Shown here piece after piece: positions 6,693 through 14,347 of a DNA stretch of 22,728 nt. Position 1 is the first letter of the stretch, and every line of letters begins with the position of its first letter. This DNA comes from Candidatus Saccharibacteria bacterium UBA7683 (GTDB taxonomy: Bacteria > Patescibacteriota > Saccharimonadia > Saccharimonadales > UBA7683). The notes under the pieces were generated by a model. That model worked only from the letters and a program-made list of their open reading frames with translations, had not been told where the DNA came from and did not search any database. The stretch lies in the NCBI GenBank assembly GCA_002482925.1, contig DLGX01000012.1, positions 1 to 22,728 on the forward strand, given 5' to 3'. A program made the translations under genes and the position numbers.

Positions 6693-6845
6693 ATGGACAA
6701 AAAGGAAGTCCCGAGTAAGCAAAAACCTAAATATGAAAACAAAATAAAGCTGGCAAAGCGAAAGCCAAGCAAAACTGACTACTTAGAGTTGGCCAATTTC
6801 TTGTATTCGCAGTATCAAAAACATAAAGTGGACGTTAAAGGATAA
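6693..6845 (+). CDS. Small basic protein upstream of the integrase (50 aa)
   Basis: The frame runs from ATG 6693 to TAA 6843-6845. A stop (TAG 6687-6689) just before the ATG fixes the start. The N-terminal half is very Lys-rich (KQKPKYENKIKLAKRKPSK); the C-terminal half is a probable amphipathic helix (DYLELANFLYSQYQKH). It ends 5 nt before the integrase ATG, and its last codons hold the integrase ribosome-binding site AAAGGA, so the two are co-transcribed and coupled. Size, charge and position suggest a DNA-binding accessory such as a recombination directionality factor, but this is inference only. No clear Shine-Dalgarno of its own. Confidence 0.55.
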   Translation: MDKKEVPSKQKPKYENKIKLAKRKPSKTDYLELANFLYSQYQKHKVDVKG

Positions 6846-6850
6846 GAATT

Positions 6851-8398
6851 ATGGTCACTAATGCACTAGCGATTGGAAGAGTCTCATCAAAAAAGCAGAA
6901 AGAAAATAACCACAGTTTAGATGCGCAAAGAACTAGCACTGATCGAATGGCTAGGCAGCTTAACGCAGAAATACTTCAACGCTGGGAAATGGCTGTTTCC
7001 AGTAAAAAGGGGCGAAACCTTAAACGCAAGGATCTTAATGAAGCGATGAAGATCTGTATACAGAATAAAAGTATTCGATACATTTTCCTTGATCGTGTAA
7101 ATAGACTTGGTCGAGAGGTAAAATATCTTACTTGGTACAAGCTAGAATTAGAGTTAAAGCACAACGTTCAACTTATATTTTGTGACCCAAGTCAACAGAA
7201 GTTGAATGGTATTGACGCTGAGTCGTTCGGTAAGTTTGTGCAAAAATTGGTGGAAGCAGAACAAGAGAATGAAGAAAAATCAGAGCTTAATACTGCGAGA
7301 ATGAAAGATCGTTATGGCAAAGGGTATTATCCACTCCCAATAAAGCTAGGCTATAAAAAAAGCGTTACTCCTGGGTTGCATACTCCTGACGGATCAACCT
7401 TCAAGCTTATACAAAGGGCTATGCTGAAAATTATTGCTGGGACGCATGAGGCAAAAGACACACTAACTTGGGCTACACATCAAGGTCTTGTTACTAAAAA
7501 TGGTAAACCCATTGATATGTACCGTTGGATGAAGCTTCTCAAAGAGCCATTTTACTGTGGAATTATGGACGTGTCGGATTGGGGTAAGCAGAAAGGCTTA
7601 CACGAGCCAATGATAAACGAAGCACAGCATGAAGAGTTACAGTACCGAATAAGAAACGTTAAGCCGAAGTATAGCCGTACTAAGCATTTTAACCCCAAGT
7701 TTCCTCTCCAGACACTTGCTAGTTGTGGGATTTGTAGCGGTGTGAAGAGAGTAACAGGATCAACCTCCTCTAATGGTCACGGAGGAAGCTTCGATAGATA
7801 CTACTGCATGGACTGTAAGAAATATCAGCAACAGAAAAATGTACACTCTGGACTAAATGAGTTACTTGAAAAAGTTTATTTGTCTGATGACGATAAAAGC
7901 GAGCTACTCAAAGCCTTAGCAATAGTTTGGAAGGAGAAAGAGGGCGATAAAACAGAGGCAATCACCTCCCTTACTAGGCGTAAGATCAAGTTGGAAGAGC
8001 ATAAAAGCAAACTTGTAACTACTCTGGTGGTAGCCGATGAAGATCTGAAAGAAGACATTCAGGTAGAGATTAGAAAGACCAAGTATGACGTACGTGAAAT
8101 TGAAGATATGATAGTCCAACTGAGCCAAGCTGACGAAGGGATGATTGAGTTTACTAAGTTCGCACTAGACTATAGCGATCGACTCATCGAAAATTGGTGG
8201 TCTTTGAACAAGGAAGAACTTGAGTGGTGCCAAAAAATAGTTTTTCCAGGTGAAATTTTTCTATATGAAGATGGGAATTTTGGCACCAATGAATTAAGCC
8301 CTATTTACAGTTTAGCGAGTAATAAAAAAGACCTCGCTAAAGGTCCTTTATTGTCTATGGTGGAGATGCCGGGTACTGCCCCCGGGTCCGAAAAGTAA
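6851..8398 (+). CDS. Large serine integrase of the ssrA-integrated element
   Basis: A 515-residue large serine recombinase. The resolvase domain starts with ALAIGRVSSKKQ, with S12 the likely nucleophile, then HSLDAQ and FLDRVNRLGR (about 79-88). The recombinase domain is about 155-270, the zinc ribbon has Cys 292, 295, 319 and 322, and a charged coiled coil spans about 345-420. It catalyses site-specific integration and excision through attB/attP. A good Shine-Dalgarno AAAGGA lies 8 nt before the ATG. The last 13 residues (MVEMPGTAPGSEK) are encoded by the att core and antisense tmRNA 3' sequence, so the C-terminus is junction-derived. The likely native tail is now at 810-926. The core recombinase domains appear intact. 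Confidence 0.95.
   Translation: MVTNALAIGRVSSKKQKENNHSLDAQRTSTDRMARQLNAEILQRWEMAVSSKKGRNLKRKDLNEAMKICIQNKSIRYIFLDRVNRLGREVKYLTWYKLELELKHNVQLIFCDPSQQKLNGIDAESFGKFVQKLVEAEQENEEKSELNTARMKDRYGKGYYPLPIKLGYKKSVTPGLHTPDGSTFKLIQRAMLKIIAGTHEAKDTLTWATHQGLVTKNGKPIDMYRWMKLLKEPFYCGIMDVSDWGKQKGLHEPMINEAQHEELQYRIRNVKPKYSRTKHFNPKFPLQTLASCGICSGVKRVTGSTSSNGHGGSFDRYYCMDCKKYQQQKNVHSGLNELLEKVYLSDDDKSELLKALAIVWKEKEGDKTEAITSLTRRKIKLEEHKSKLVTTLVVADEDLKEDIQVEIRKTKYDVREIEDMIVQLSQADEGMIEFTKFALDYSDRLIENWWSLNKEELEWCQKIVFPGEIFLYEDGNFGTNELSPIYSLASNKKDLAKGPLLSMVEMPGTAPGSEK
8356..8364 (+). repeat. Right attachment-site core at the tmRNA 3' end
   Basis: TATGGTGGA here matches 809-817 exactly, and TGGTGGA matches 5-11. Read on the minus strand it is the terminal CCACCA of tmRNA plus flanking bases, so the tmRNA sequence up to its CCA is unaltered by integration. 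The element lies to the left and the chromosome to the right. Confidence 0.6.
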
Positions 8399-8764
8399 CA
8401 TCTGCTCTTCTACGTGTGTAGTTTATTCTGGAATTTTACAAACCGTTATTCTTTGGAACAAACAAAAATGAATACGACTTGTTATCAGAAAAATGTCGAA
8501 GTCTGCGCTGATAAACCACGGACTTCCTAGTCAGATAAATATGACACCAATAAGGTACTATCTCACGTCATACCGAAGGTGGCGTACCTAAATTAGGCAG
8601 CTTGCGGAACAGCTACGTTAACACGAAATGCGTTAGCAAAAGTGTTAGCAGCAGATGCTACGACTTGCTTAATTGTTTTTGCAATTAAAAAAACGAATTA
8701 TGTTCGTAAATCAACACGCCAAGCAGATTGTTAAGGTCTCTTCGTCTAAAGCTATATCATCCCC
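8358..8764 (-). ncRNA. ssrA: tmRNA (transfer-messenger RNA)
   Basis: 407 nt, rescuing stalled ribosomes. The 5' end GGGGATGATATAGC (from 8764) pairs its first seven bases with CATCTCC next to the encoded ACCA at 8361-8358. The 3' part GTAGAAGAGCAGATG...TTTTCGGACCCGGG aligns well with the bacterial tmRNA 3' region. The T-loop reads GGCAGTA instead of TTCRANY. In the middle, a tag frame ends ...NVAVPQAA-stop (TAA at 8595-8593). A GCA resume codon at 8682 would give a 29-aa tag starting AKTIKQVV, long compared with the 10 residues of E. coli; a later GCA would give about 21. It is the integration target of the serine-integrase element. Confidence 0.93.
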
Positions 8765-8831
8765 TCATCGGCATTAACGTACTGATCTTGTTTTTCTTAA
8801 AAAGAAAAAGCTTCGATTTTGTACTAGATGC

Positions 8832-8880
8832 CTACTCTCAGATTAAAATAGTCGCTATGCTTTATATTTTAATCTGGTAG
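8832..8880. other. Long hairpin upstream of ssrA
   Basis: CAGATTAAAATA (8839-8850) and TATTTTAATCTG (8865-8876) form a perfect 12-bp stem with a 14-nt loop, extended by CTAC (8832-8835) and GTAG (8877-8880) across a TCT bulge. It lies in the leader between the presumed ssrA promoter and the mature tmRNA 5' end. It could be part of a precursor tmRNA or a separate small RNA. Confidence 0.45.
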
Positions 8881-8887
8881 AAACCAA

Positions 8888-8913
8888 GACAGAGTACTGT
8901 ACTCTGTCTTTTT
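8888..8913 (+). terminator. Strong intrinsic terminator (plus strand)
   Basis: GACAGAGTA (8888-8896) and TACTCTGTC (8900-8908) form a perfect 9-bp stem with a 3-nt loop, followed by TTTTT (8909-8913). In the plus direction this would stop transcripts leaving the integrase gene antisense through ssrA. In the minus direction the same hairpin is the first structure of the transcript from the promoter at 8914-8942. Confidence 0.75.
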
Positions 8914-8942
8914 ATTATATCATAAGCGTAAAGTTATTTCAA
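8914..8942 (-). promoter_or_regulatory. Probable ssrA promoter overlapping the ksgA stop
   Basis: TTGAAA (8942-8937), 17 bp, then a perfect TATAAT (8919-8914) on the minus strand. The start would be near 8907, giving about 140 nt of leader before mature tmRNA. The promoter overlaps the end of ksgA. The spacer is very similar to that of the rpf promoter at 11480-11508. Confidence 0.7.
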
Positions 8943-9704
8943 TGATTTATATAGATCATGCCACTGTTGCAGGGTGAGTTCTTGAGCTCTTGCATCAGAG
9001 GAAATTTTGGCTTCGCGAAGTAATCCATCTGCTTGAGTTTTAGAAATTTGCAATCCTCCACTGAGTGAAGAGCGTAGTTTTTTACGCTTTTCTGAAAATC
9101 CTGCGCGAACAATTTTAAAGAACTCTACAGAATCAACATCTTCAAATAATGGTTTTTCCCGTAATTTCAACTGAAGTATTTGGCTGTCTACTTTAGGTGG
9201 AGGTGTAAATAACTTAGCAGGAACTTCTTCTTTTAACATAGCCTCGGCATAAAACTGGGTGGCAACACTTAAAATTCCCATTGAACCTGGCCCAGCCACC
9301 ACCCGCTCAGCGACTTCTTTTTGAATTAAAAGCACCATAACGCTTGGCGGATTAGGGCTTTCGAGCATTATACGGATTAAATTAGATGTAAGGTAATACG
9401 GAATATTGGCGATGATTTTATAGCCTTTTGGAAGTGTGGAAGTATCAAAGTCCAGAATACTTTCGTGCACCACTTCTAGATTTTTAGCAGATACTTTACT
9501 AGCAAGGTTTGCGGCTAAAATATCATCCAGCTCTACTGCAATCACTCTCTTTGCTGTTTCACAAAGTTTTTTTGTAAGGGTGCCGAGACCAGGGCCAACT
9601 TCAAGCACCACGTCTTCACTGGAAACCTCGCCAGCTGTAAGCATTGCCTTTAAACTTGCTTCGTCGTGCAACCAGTGTTGGCCCAAGGATTTTTTAGGTG
9701 GCAT
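8934..9704 (-). CDS. ksgA: 16S rRNA (adenine1518/1519-N6)-dimethyltransferase KsgA/RsmA
   Basis: A 256-residue enzyme that dimethylates two adjacent adenines in helix 45 of 16S rRNA during small-subunit maturation. It has the family N-terminus KKSLGQHWLHD, SAM motif LEVGPGLGTLT (34-44), AVELDD (57-62) and the catalytic motif NIPYYLTS (100-107). The C-terminal helical domain includes VRAGFSEKRKKLRSSL, which binds rRNA. The length is at the short end of the family. The start at ATG 9704 overlaps the Nudix gene end by 11 nt, so translation is coupled. Third gene of the rpf-nudix-ksgA operon. Confidence 0.96.
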   Translation of the reverse strand: MPPKKSLGQHWLHDEASLKAMLTAGEVSSEDVVLEVGPGLGTLTKKLCETAKRVIAVELDDILAANLASKVSAKNLEVVHESILDFDTSTLPKGYKIIANIPYYLTSNLIRIMLESPNPPSVMVLLIQKEVAERVVAGPGSMGILSVATQFYAEAMLKEEVPAKLFTPPPKVDSQILQLKLREKPLFEDVDSVEFFKIVRAGFSEKRKKLRSSLSGGLQISKTQADGLLREAKISSDARAQELTLQQWHDLYKSLK

Positions 9705-10191
9705 TGGTAAGCTCCAAAAAATTTGTAAATCGTTTAATCAGCTCATCCTCACCCTTAGGGTTTGGTGGGCCTAGAAGTTGCGCTGCATCTTCTAGTGTGA
9801 CCCATGAACGTGAATCATGCTCGTCGTCTATATTTGCAACATCTTCTTGCCACTCAGCAGCAAAAAAATGGAATGTTCTATTGTAGTTAATACCTTTAAA
9901 TATGTATTCCTTTTGGATTGCTCCAAGATATGTTTGAACTTTGACTTCACAACCTAGCTCTTCCAGTGTTTCACGTATTGCAGCTTCAAGGAGGGGCTCG
10001 CTAAACCTTATATGTCCTTTTGGCAAATGGTAGGTTACAAAATCTTCATTAGTCAGATCATTTTCTGCGTTTCTCTCAAGAAGTAAGATTTCGACTTTAT
10101 CTTGTAAAAGTCTGTAGACAACACATCCAGCGCATACTGCATACGGCCACTGCTTAGTCGCCCGAAATTCATCTGTGTCGTAGAGTTTCAT
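9694..10191 (-). CDS. Nudix hydrolase
   Basis: A 165-residue Nudix hydrolase starting at ATG 10191 (MKLYDTDEF). The longer reading frame upstream runs into the rpf gene and is not used. The Nudix box is complete (GX5EX7REUXEEXG): GHIRFSE at its start and RETLEELG at its end, with the two Glu of EE as metal ligands. YHLPKG precedes the box and a WVTLEDA segment follows. The sequence style resembles diadenosine-tetraphosphate or other dinucleotide hydrolases, but the substrate is unproven. It lies 28 nt after the rpf stop and overlaps ksgA by 11 nt. Confidence 0.9.
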   Translation of the reverse strand: MKLYDTDEFRATKQWPYAVCAGCVVYRLLQDKVEILLLERNAENDLTNEDFVTYHLPKGHIRFSEPLLEAAIRETLEELGCEVKVQTYLGAIQKEYIFKGINYNRTFHFFAAEWQEDVANIDDEHDSRSWVTLEDAAQLLGPPNPKGEDELIKRFTNFLELTNAT

Positions 10192-10219
10192 ACTGATAAG
10201 TGTACCAGAAGAATGTGTT

Positions 10220-11371
10220 CTATCCTGGAGGGAATGCAGATAACCCGTGTTTTTTATAACAACCTGGGTTTTGAGTTGCCAAGCCACCACTTGAGAGTTT
10301 AGTGTTTTGAATTATCATGTAATCTTGATCCCCAGGTGACGCTTGATGAGGTAATATTCCTGCTAAATCTGAGCGTCCCGCCTTTGGTGCGATGCGCCTC
10401 CAGGTACTTGCACTGAATTGATAGGCGCCGTAATAGCCATTGCCAGTGTTTGTTTGATAGTTACCACCCGATTCACAAGTACGTAAAACTCTAAGCCACT
10501 CGCCCAGTGATCCACTGAACCCTTGCGCACCAACCACGGTAACTTGTTTTACAGGTTCTAAGGTTACTACTTCTTTGGTTACAGTTTTAACCGGTTCGCC
10601 ACCGTTTCTTGTTACAAGCTCGTAGGTTACAAGTTTTTTACCGTTCTTACCTGGAGTCTGAACTTTTTTATAACTAGTTGGTTGTTGAACATCTTGAATT
10701 TTTTCTTCAGGGAATGGAACATCTTCTTCGACTGTTTGAACTTCGCGACCTACCTTAGCAATACTGATAGTCATGCCGTCGGTAATACGCGCCTCAAGTG
10801 GAACGCTAACTTCGTCTGCAATATCAAGCTCAACGTTTCTATCTTTTAAAAGATCTGCGACCGAGGTTTCGTTGGTGCTCATAGTAGTAGCGGTACCATA
10901 TAGATCAAAAGTTATGGTTTTAGAGCGTTTGATTACCATCTGCGTGCCTGGAGCACCTTCAAAAGGGTCATCGGAACGTTCAAAGCCGAACTGGTCTTCT
11001 TGTTTTGTCGCAAAGCCTGCATCTTCAGCAATCTGACGCGGTGAGCGTTCAGCGGTCATAACGGTGTAGTTATTTGCACCATCTACTACAGTAATTGGGC
11101 GGGCACGGTATACATTTATAGTAAAGTCATTACCTTTAACTTCTTGTTCGAGCGCAGGTTCAGTTTTATCGTGCTTCTGCAAGGTTGTACCAAGCTTTTG
11201 CAAGACACCTTCAACGGTAGTGGCGTTAGTAGCCACAGTGCGCTCTTCGCCGTCTATATGCACGTTTACAACACGCGTATCTTCGGCATGAACATCAGAC
11301 TGAGGGCGTGAAAACCACCCTGTTAAGAGCAATGAGACGAATATAAGAATATATAATAAACGTTTTTTCAT
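10220..11371 (-). CDS. Secreted Rpf-like peptidoglycan hydrolase with DUF348 and G5 domains
   Basis: A 383-residue secreted protein. Signal peptide KKRLLYILIFVSLLLTGW with cleavage near residue 29. DUF348-type repeats cover about 33-65, 93-120 and 153-185. A G5 domain covers about 210-280 (EEDVPF...VKTVTKEVVT). The C-terminal transglycosylase/Rpf domain (about 288-383) has the catalytic Glu300 in RTCESGGNY, then NGYYGAYQFSASTW, and a Cys pair (299 and 371) that may form a disulfide. This is the domain order of actinobacterial RpfB. It should cleave peptidoglycan at the cell surface during growth or division. First gene of its operon. Confidence 0.93.
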   Translation of the reverse strand: MKKRLLYILIFVSLLLTGWFSRPQSDVHAEDTRVVNVHIDGEERTVATNATTVEGVLQKLGTTLQKHDKTEPALEQEVKGNDFTINVYRARPITVVDGANNYTVMTAERSPRQIAEDAGFATKQEDQFGFERSDDPFEGAPGTQMVIKRSKTITFDLYGTATTMSTNETSVADLLKDRNVELDIADEVSVPLEARITDGMTISIAKVGREVQTVEEDVPFPEEKIQDVQQPTSYKKVQTPGKNGKKLVTYELVTRNGGEPVKTVTKEVVTLEPVKQVTVVGAQGFSGSLGEWLRVLRTCESGGNYQTNTGNGYYGAYQFSASTWRRIAPKAGRSDLAGILPHQASPGDQDYMIIQNTKLSSGGLATQNPGCYKKHGLSAFPPG

Positions 11372-11479
11372 AAAAATATGAGGTAAGAAACTACTGTTAA
11401 CTCTCCTCAGGTGTATGCATAATTATAGCATACCTTACGGTTGATAGTGTTTTTACCACGTTTTGATTTTCAATATACT

Positions 11480-11508
11480 ATTATATCATAAGCGTTATAA
11501 TATTTCAA
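11480..11508 (-). promoter_or_regulatory. Promoter of the rpf-nudix-ksgA operon
   Basis: TTGAAA (11508-11503), 17 bp, then a perfect TATAAT (11485-11480) on the minus strand. The start would be near 11473, leaving a leader of about 100 nt with a GTATGC/GCATAC hairpin (about 11414-11434). The spacer and -10 are nearly identical to the ssrA promoter. Confidence 0.75.
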
Positions 11509-11558
11509 TAGATGTGTCAACTTACGTCAATACCTGTAATAGAATAATCCATCTGTGC

Positions 11559-11634
11559 GTCATCTTGAGCTTGTCGTAAGATCTGCCTAGATCTGTTAAT
11601 TCCCACTAGATCCTTCGACTTTGCTCAGGATGAC
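11559..11634. repeat. REP-like imperfect palindrome
   Basis: GTCATCTTGAGC...GATCT (11559-11584) is an imperfect inverted copy of the arm ending in TTTGCTCAGGATGAC (11608-11634), with a spacer of about 23 bp. The arm contains CCTTCGACTTTGCTCAGG, close to a palindromic intergenic motif seen in many bacterial genomes. It lies between the Nudix stop and the rpf promoter. No transposase is present here. Confidence 0.7.
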
Positions 11635-11657
11635 AGAGGTGATGATTCAAGATCGGG

Positions 11658-12131
11658 CTACAGACTATGATTTTGTAGCATTTGTAGACCGATATCTACA
11701 GATTTGCTTCTTTCAGATGGAAGTTCGTTTAGTTTAAACCACTTCACTTCGAGTATTTCAAGAGGTCGTGTAACCTGAATTTGCTCAATTTTGGGCAATG
11801 GTGCTGTATAGAACACCATATTGATCATTGGATACTTCTTACCTGACGGTATTCGTGCTTCACCACTATACTTTAGTTGTTTTTCTTCTAGCTGCAGATC
11901 GGCTTCTTCTTTAAGCTCTCTTGCGGCTGCGTGTACAGGTTCTTCATTTTTTTCTATTCCACCGCCTGGAAAACTCCATAATTGATGGCCGAAACTGCTA
12001 CGAACCAGTAGAACGGAGTTTTCAGCAGTTACAATAGTGCGCACACGCCTGGAATTATGAAGAACTAGTGCGCTTAAGGGTCGGGTAACAATGAAGATAA
12101 GTTTTACGAATCTGGAATACCAGCGTTTCAT
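11658..12131 (-). CDS. Nudix hydrolase with an altered Nudix box
   Basis: A 157-residue protein. A hydrophobic N-terminal stretch (FVKLIFIVTRPLSALVL, about 8-24) precedes the Nudix fold. The box starts GGGIEKNE and has ARELKEEADL: the catalytic REUXEE is present, but the usual Gly of EEXG is Asp. It is probably still active; substrate unknown. The N-terminal segment might be a membrane anchor or just a buried strand. Its ATG overlaps the pcrA stop (ATGA), so it is the second gene of that operon. The REP-like palindrome lies downstream. Confidence 0.85.
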   Translation of the reverse strand: MKRWYSRFVKLIFIVTRPLSALVLHNSRRVRTIVTAENSVLLVRSSFGHQLWSFPGGGIEKNEEPVHAAARELKEEADLQLEEKQLKYSGEARIPSGKKYPMINMVFYTAPLPKIEQIQVTRPLEILEVKWFKLNELPSERSKSVDIGLQMLQNHSL

Positions 12132-14296
12132 GAAAGAAGCTCAAGCGGAGCAAAGCTCGCGTTAAGTTTTTTGATACCCTTGCCTTTAAATGCAATTGAA
12201 AGCATGTCGCCATCTACTTCCACAACTGTTCCGACACCAAATAGCTGGTGCTTCACCTTATTGCCAGGCTCTACTTGTACGGTTGGTTCAGGAATATAAT
12301 CGGGAATATCTGAAATTCCAGTTGGCTTAAAGATACTTTCGGTTGAGCTTTGCGGGGTAGATTGTTCACCGTCTATATCGCTCAGAAACCGTGATGGCGG
12401 ATTATGCTGACTCAGCCCGTAAAGCATTCGGCTGTTGGCGTGATACAAAAATAATTCTTCACGGGCGCGGGTCATGCCTACATAACAGAGCCTGCGTTCT
12501 TCTTCCATTTCAGCAGCATCAAATAGTGCGCGAGAGTGCGGGAATATTGATTCTTCCATACCAGCCATGAAGACCACAGGAAATTCTAAGCCCTTTGCCC
12601 CGTGCACTGTCATTAAAGTTACCGCATCGCTTCGTTCGTCTACGGTGTCGAGACCAGAAAGCAAGGCTACTTCTTCTAAGAACTCGTCGAGACCCACGCC
12701 GTCATATTCTTTGGCAACAGTAATAAGTTCTTTAACGTTTTCTATACGCTCGCCAGCCTGAATTGAACCATCATCTAGCGATTCTTGATATCCCGTGCGA
12801 CGAATAACTGCTTCAACAAATTGACTCACGCTTAACGGTAGCTTGTCTTTTAAATCTTCTTCCGCTACGGCCGGGGCTTGGTTTCTTAAATCAGATATAA
12901 GGTTACTCAGGTCCACCAGCCCTTTGTACGCCTTGCCCGTAACCGCAGTACACATCTGCACTTGAGAAAGCGCTTTGCTCATAGGAAGATTATTTGCTGC
13001 CGACCATTCAAAGAACTTTTCTAAGCTTCGAGCGCCGATACCGCGCGCAGGCACGTTGACGATTCTTAAGAAGCTCGTACGATCTTCGGCTTGATAGATT
13101 AATCTGATGTAGGCAAGAATGTCTTTAATCTCTTTTCTGTCGTAAAAACGCATACCGCCCACAATTCGGTAGGGTATGCCGTATTTTAGAAAGATTTCTT
13201 CTAGCCCCCGGCTTTGGGCATTGGTTCTATAGAGTATTGCAAAATCTGAATAAGGGCGTAGCCGCATGTCTACCTGGGTTTTAATTTTTGTAACAATGCT
13301 TTCGCCTTCGTGGGCTTCAGATTGTACCTGAATGATCTGAACAGGGGCACCTGCACCCGCTTTAGTCCAGAGCTCTTTTTCTGAGCGTTGTTCATTTTTG
13401 GTAATTACCATGTGAGCGGCATCAAGAATGTTTTTTGTGCTTCGGTAGTTTTCTTCTAACTTAATGATTGTGGCTTTAGGATAATCTCGTTCAAAATTAA
13501 GAATGTTTCTAAAATCTGCTCCGCGCCAACTATAAATACTTTGCCAATCATCACCCACCACGCAAAGATTCTGGTTTTTGTTGGTAAGATATTTTATTAA
13601 CTTGTACTGGGCATTGTTGGTGTCTTGGTATTCATCGATCATGATGTATTGAAACTGTGTTGACCATTTTTCGCGTAGCTCTTGATGTGCTGAAAGCATT
13701 GAAACGGTTCGACCAATCAGGTCGTCAAAATCAAGCGCACCTGCTTCGCGCAAGCTTCGTTCATAAAGCGGAAATATTTGTGCTGTCACTTTTTGAGCTG
13801 GTAGTGTTGCGGTACCAGCATATTGTTCAGGGGTAATGAGTTCATTTTTAGCGCCAGAAATCATACCCGCAATACTACTGGGTTTAAACTGTTTTTCATC
13901 TATAAAAAGTTGCTTGCAGGCTTGCTTTATAGCGCTTTGGCGATCTGATTCGTCGAATATTATAAAGTTTTTAGGAATACCGACGCTTTCGCCGTCTTGA
14001 CGCAAAATTCGTACGCAAATGGAGTGAAACGTACCCATGTAGGGCATAAAGTTACGGCTTTGATGATTCTGTATTAATAGCGCACCGACTCGTTCGCGCA
14101 TTTCTTTGGCAGCTTTATTGGTAAATGTAACAGCGAGAATATTATACGGGCTGACCTGTTTTTGAATTAAATAGGCAATACGATGCGTAAGGGTTTTGGT
14201 TTTACCACTTCCAGCGCCAGCTAGAATAAGAACAGGCCCCTCTGTTTGTTCTACGGCCTGTTTTTGTTTTTCGTTTAAACCCTCAAGTAAATCCAT
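12128..14296 (-). CDS. pcrA: PcrA/UvrD-family superfamily 1 DNA helicase
   Basis: A 722-residue 3'-5' DNA helicase for repair and replication-fork maintenance. Walker A is LAGAGSGKTKTLTHR near residue 27. Later motifs include AVTFTNKAAKEM (Ia), DEYQDT (II), VGDDWQSIYSWRGAD (III), LEENYRST (IV), VTLMTVHGAKGLEFPVVF (V) and YVGMTRAREEL (VI). A C-terminal Tudor-like segment (HQLFGVGTVVEVDGDML...) is the PcrA/UvrD domain that contacts RNA polymerase in other species. The start is ATG 14296; the TTG before it is disfavoured. A TATACT box 9 nt upstream suggests a leaderless mRNA. Full length for the family. Confidence 0.95.
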   Translation of the reverse strand: MDLLEGLNEKQKQAVEQTEGPVLILAGAGSGKTKTLTHRIAYLIQKQVSPYNILAVTFTNKAAKEMRERVGALLIQNHQSRNFMPYMGTFHSICVRILRQDGESVGIPKNFIIFDESDRQSAIKQACKQLFIDEKQFKPSSIAGMISGAKNELITPEQYAGTATLPAQKVTAQIFPLYERSLREAGALDFDDLIGRTVSMLSAHQELREKWSTQFQYIMIDEYQDTNNAQYKLIKYLTNKNQNLCVVGDDWQSIYSWRGADFRNILNFERDYPKATIIKLEENYRSTKNILDAAHMVITKNEQRSEKELWTKAGAGAPVQIIQVQSEAHEGESIVTKIKTQVDMRLRPYSDFAILYRTNAQSRGLEEIFLKYGIPYRIVGGMRFYDRKEIKDILAYIRLIYQAEDRTSFLRIVNVPARGIGARSLEKFFEWSAANNLPMSKALSQVQMCTAVTGKAYKGLVDLSNLISDLRNQAPAVAEEDLKDKLPLSVSQFVEAVIRRTGYQESLDDGSIQAGERIENVKELITVAKEYDGVGLDEFLEEVALLSGLDTVDERSDAVTLMTVHGAKGLEFPVVFMAGMEESIFPHSRALFDAAEMEEERRLCYVGMTRAREELFLYHANSRMLYGLSQHNPPSRFLSDIDGEQSTPQSSTESIFKPTGISDIPDYIPEPTVQVEPGNKVKHQLFGVGTVVEVDGDMLSIAFKGKGIKKLNASFAPLELLS

Positions 14297-14347
14297 CAAG
14301 TACCCAGTATAGCGTAGAACCAGAACGGTAGATAGTTACTTTAATGG

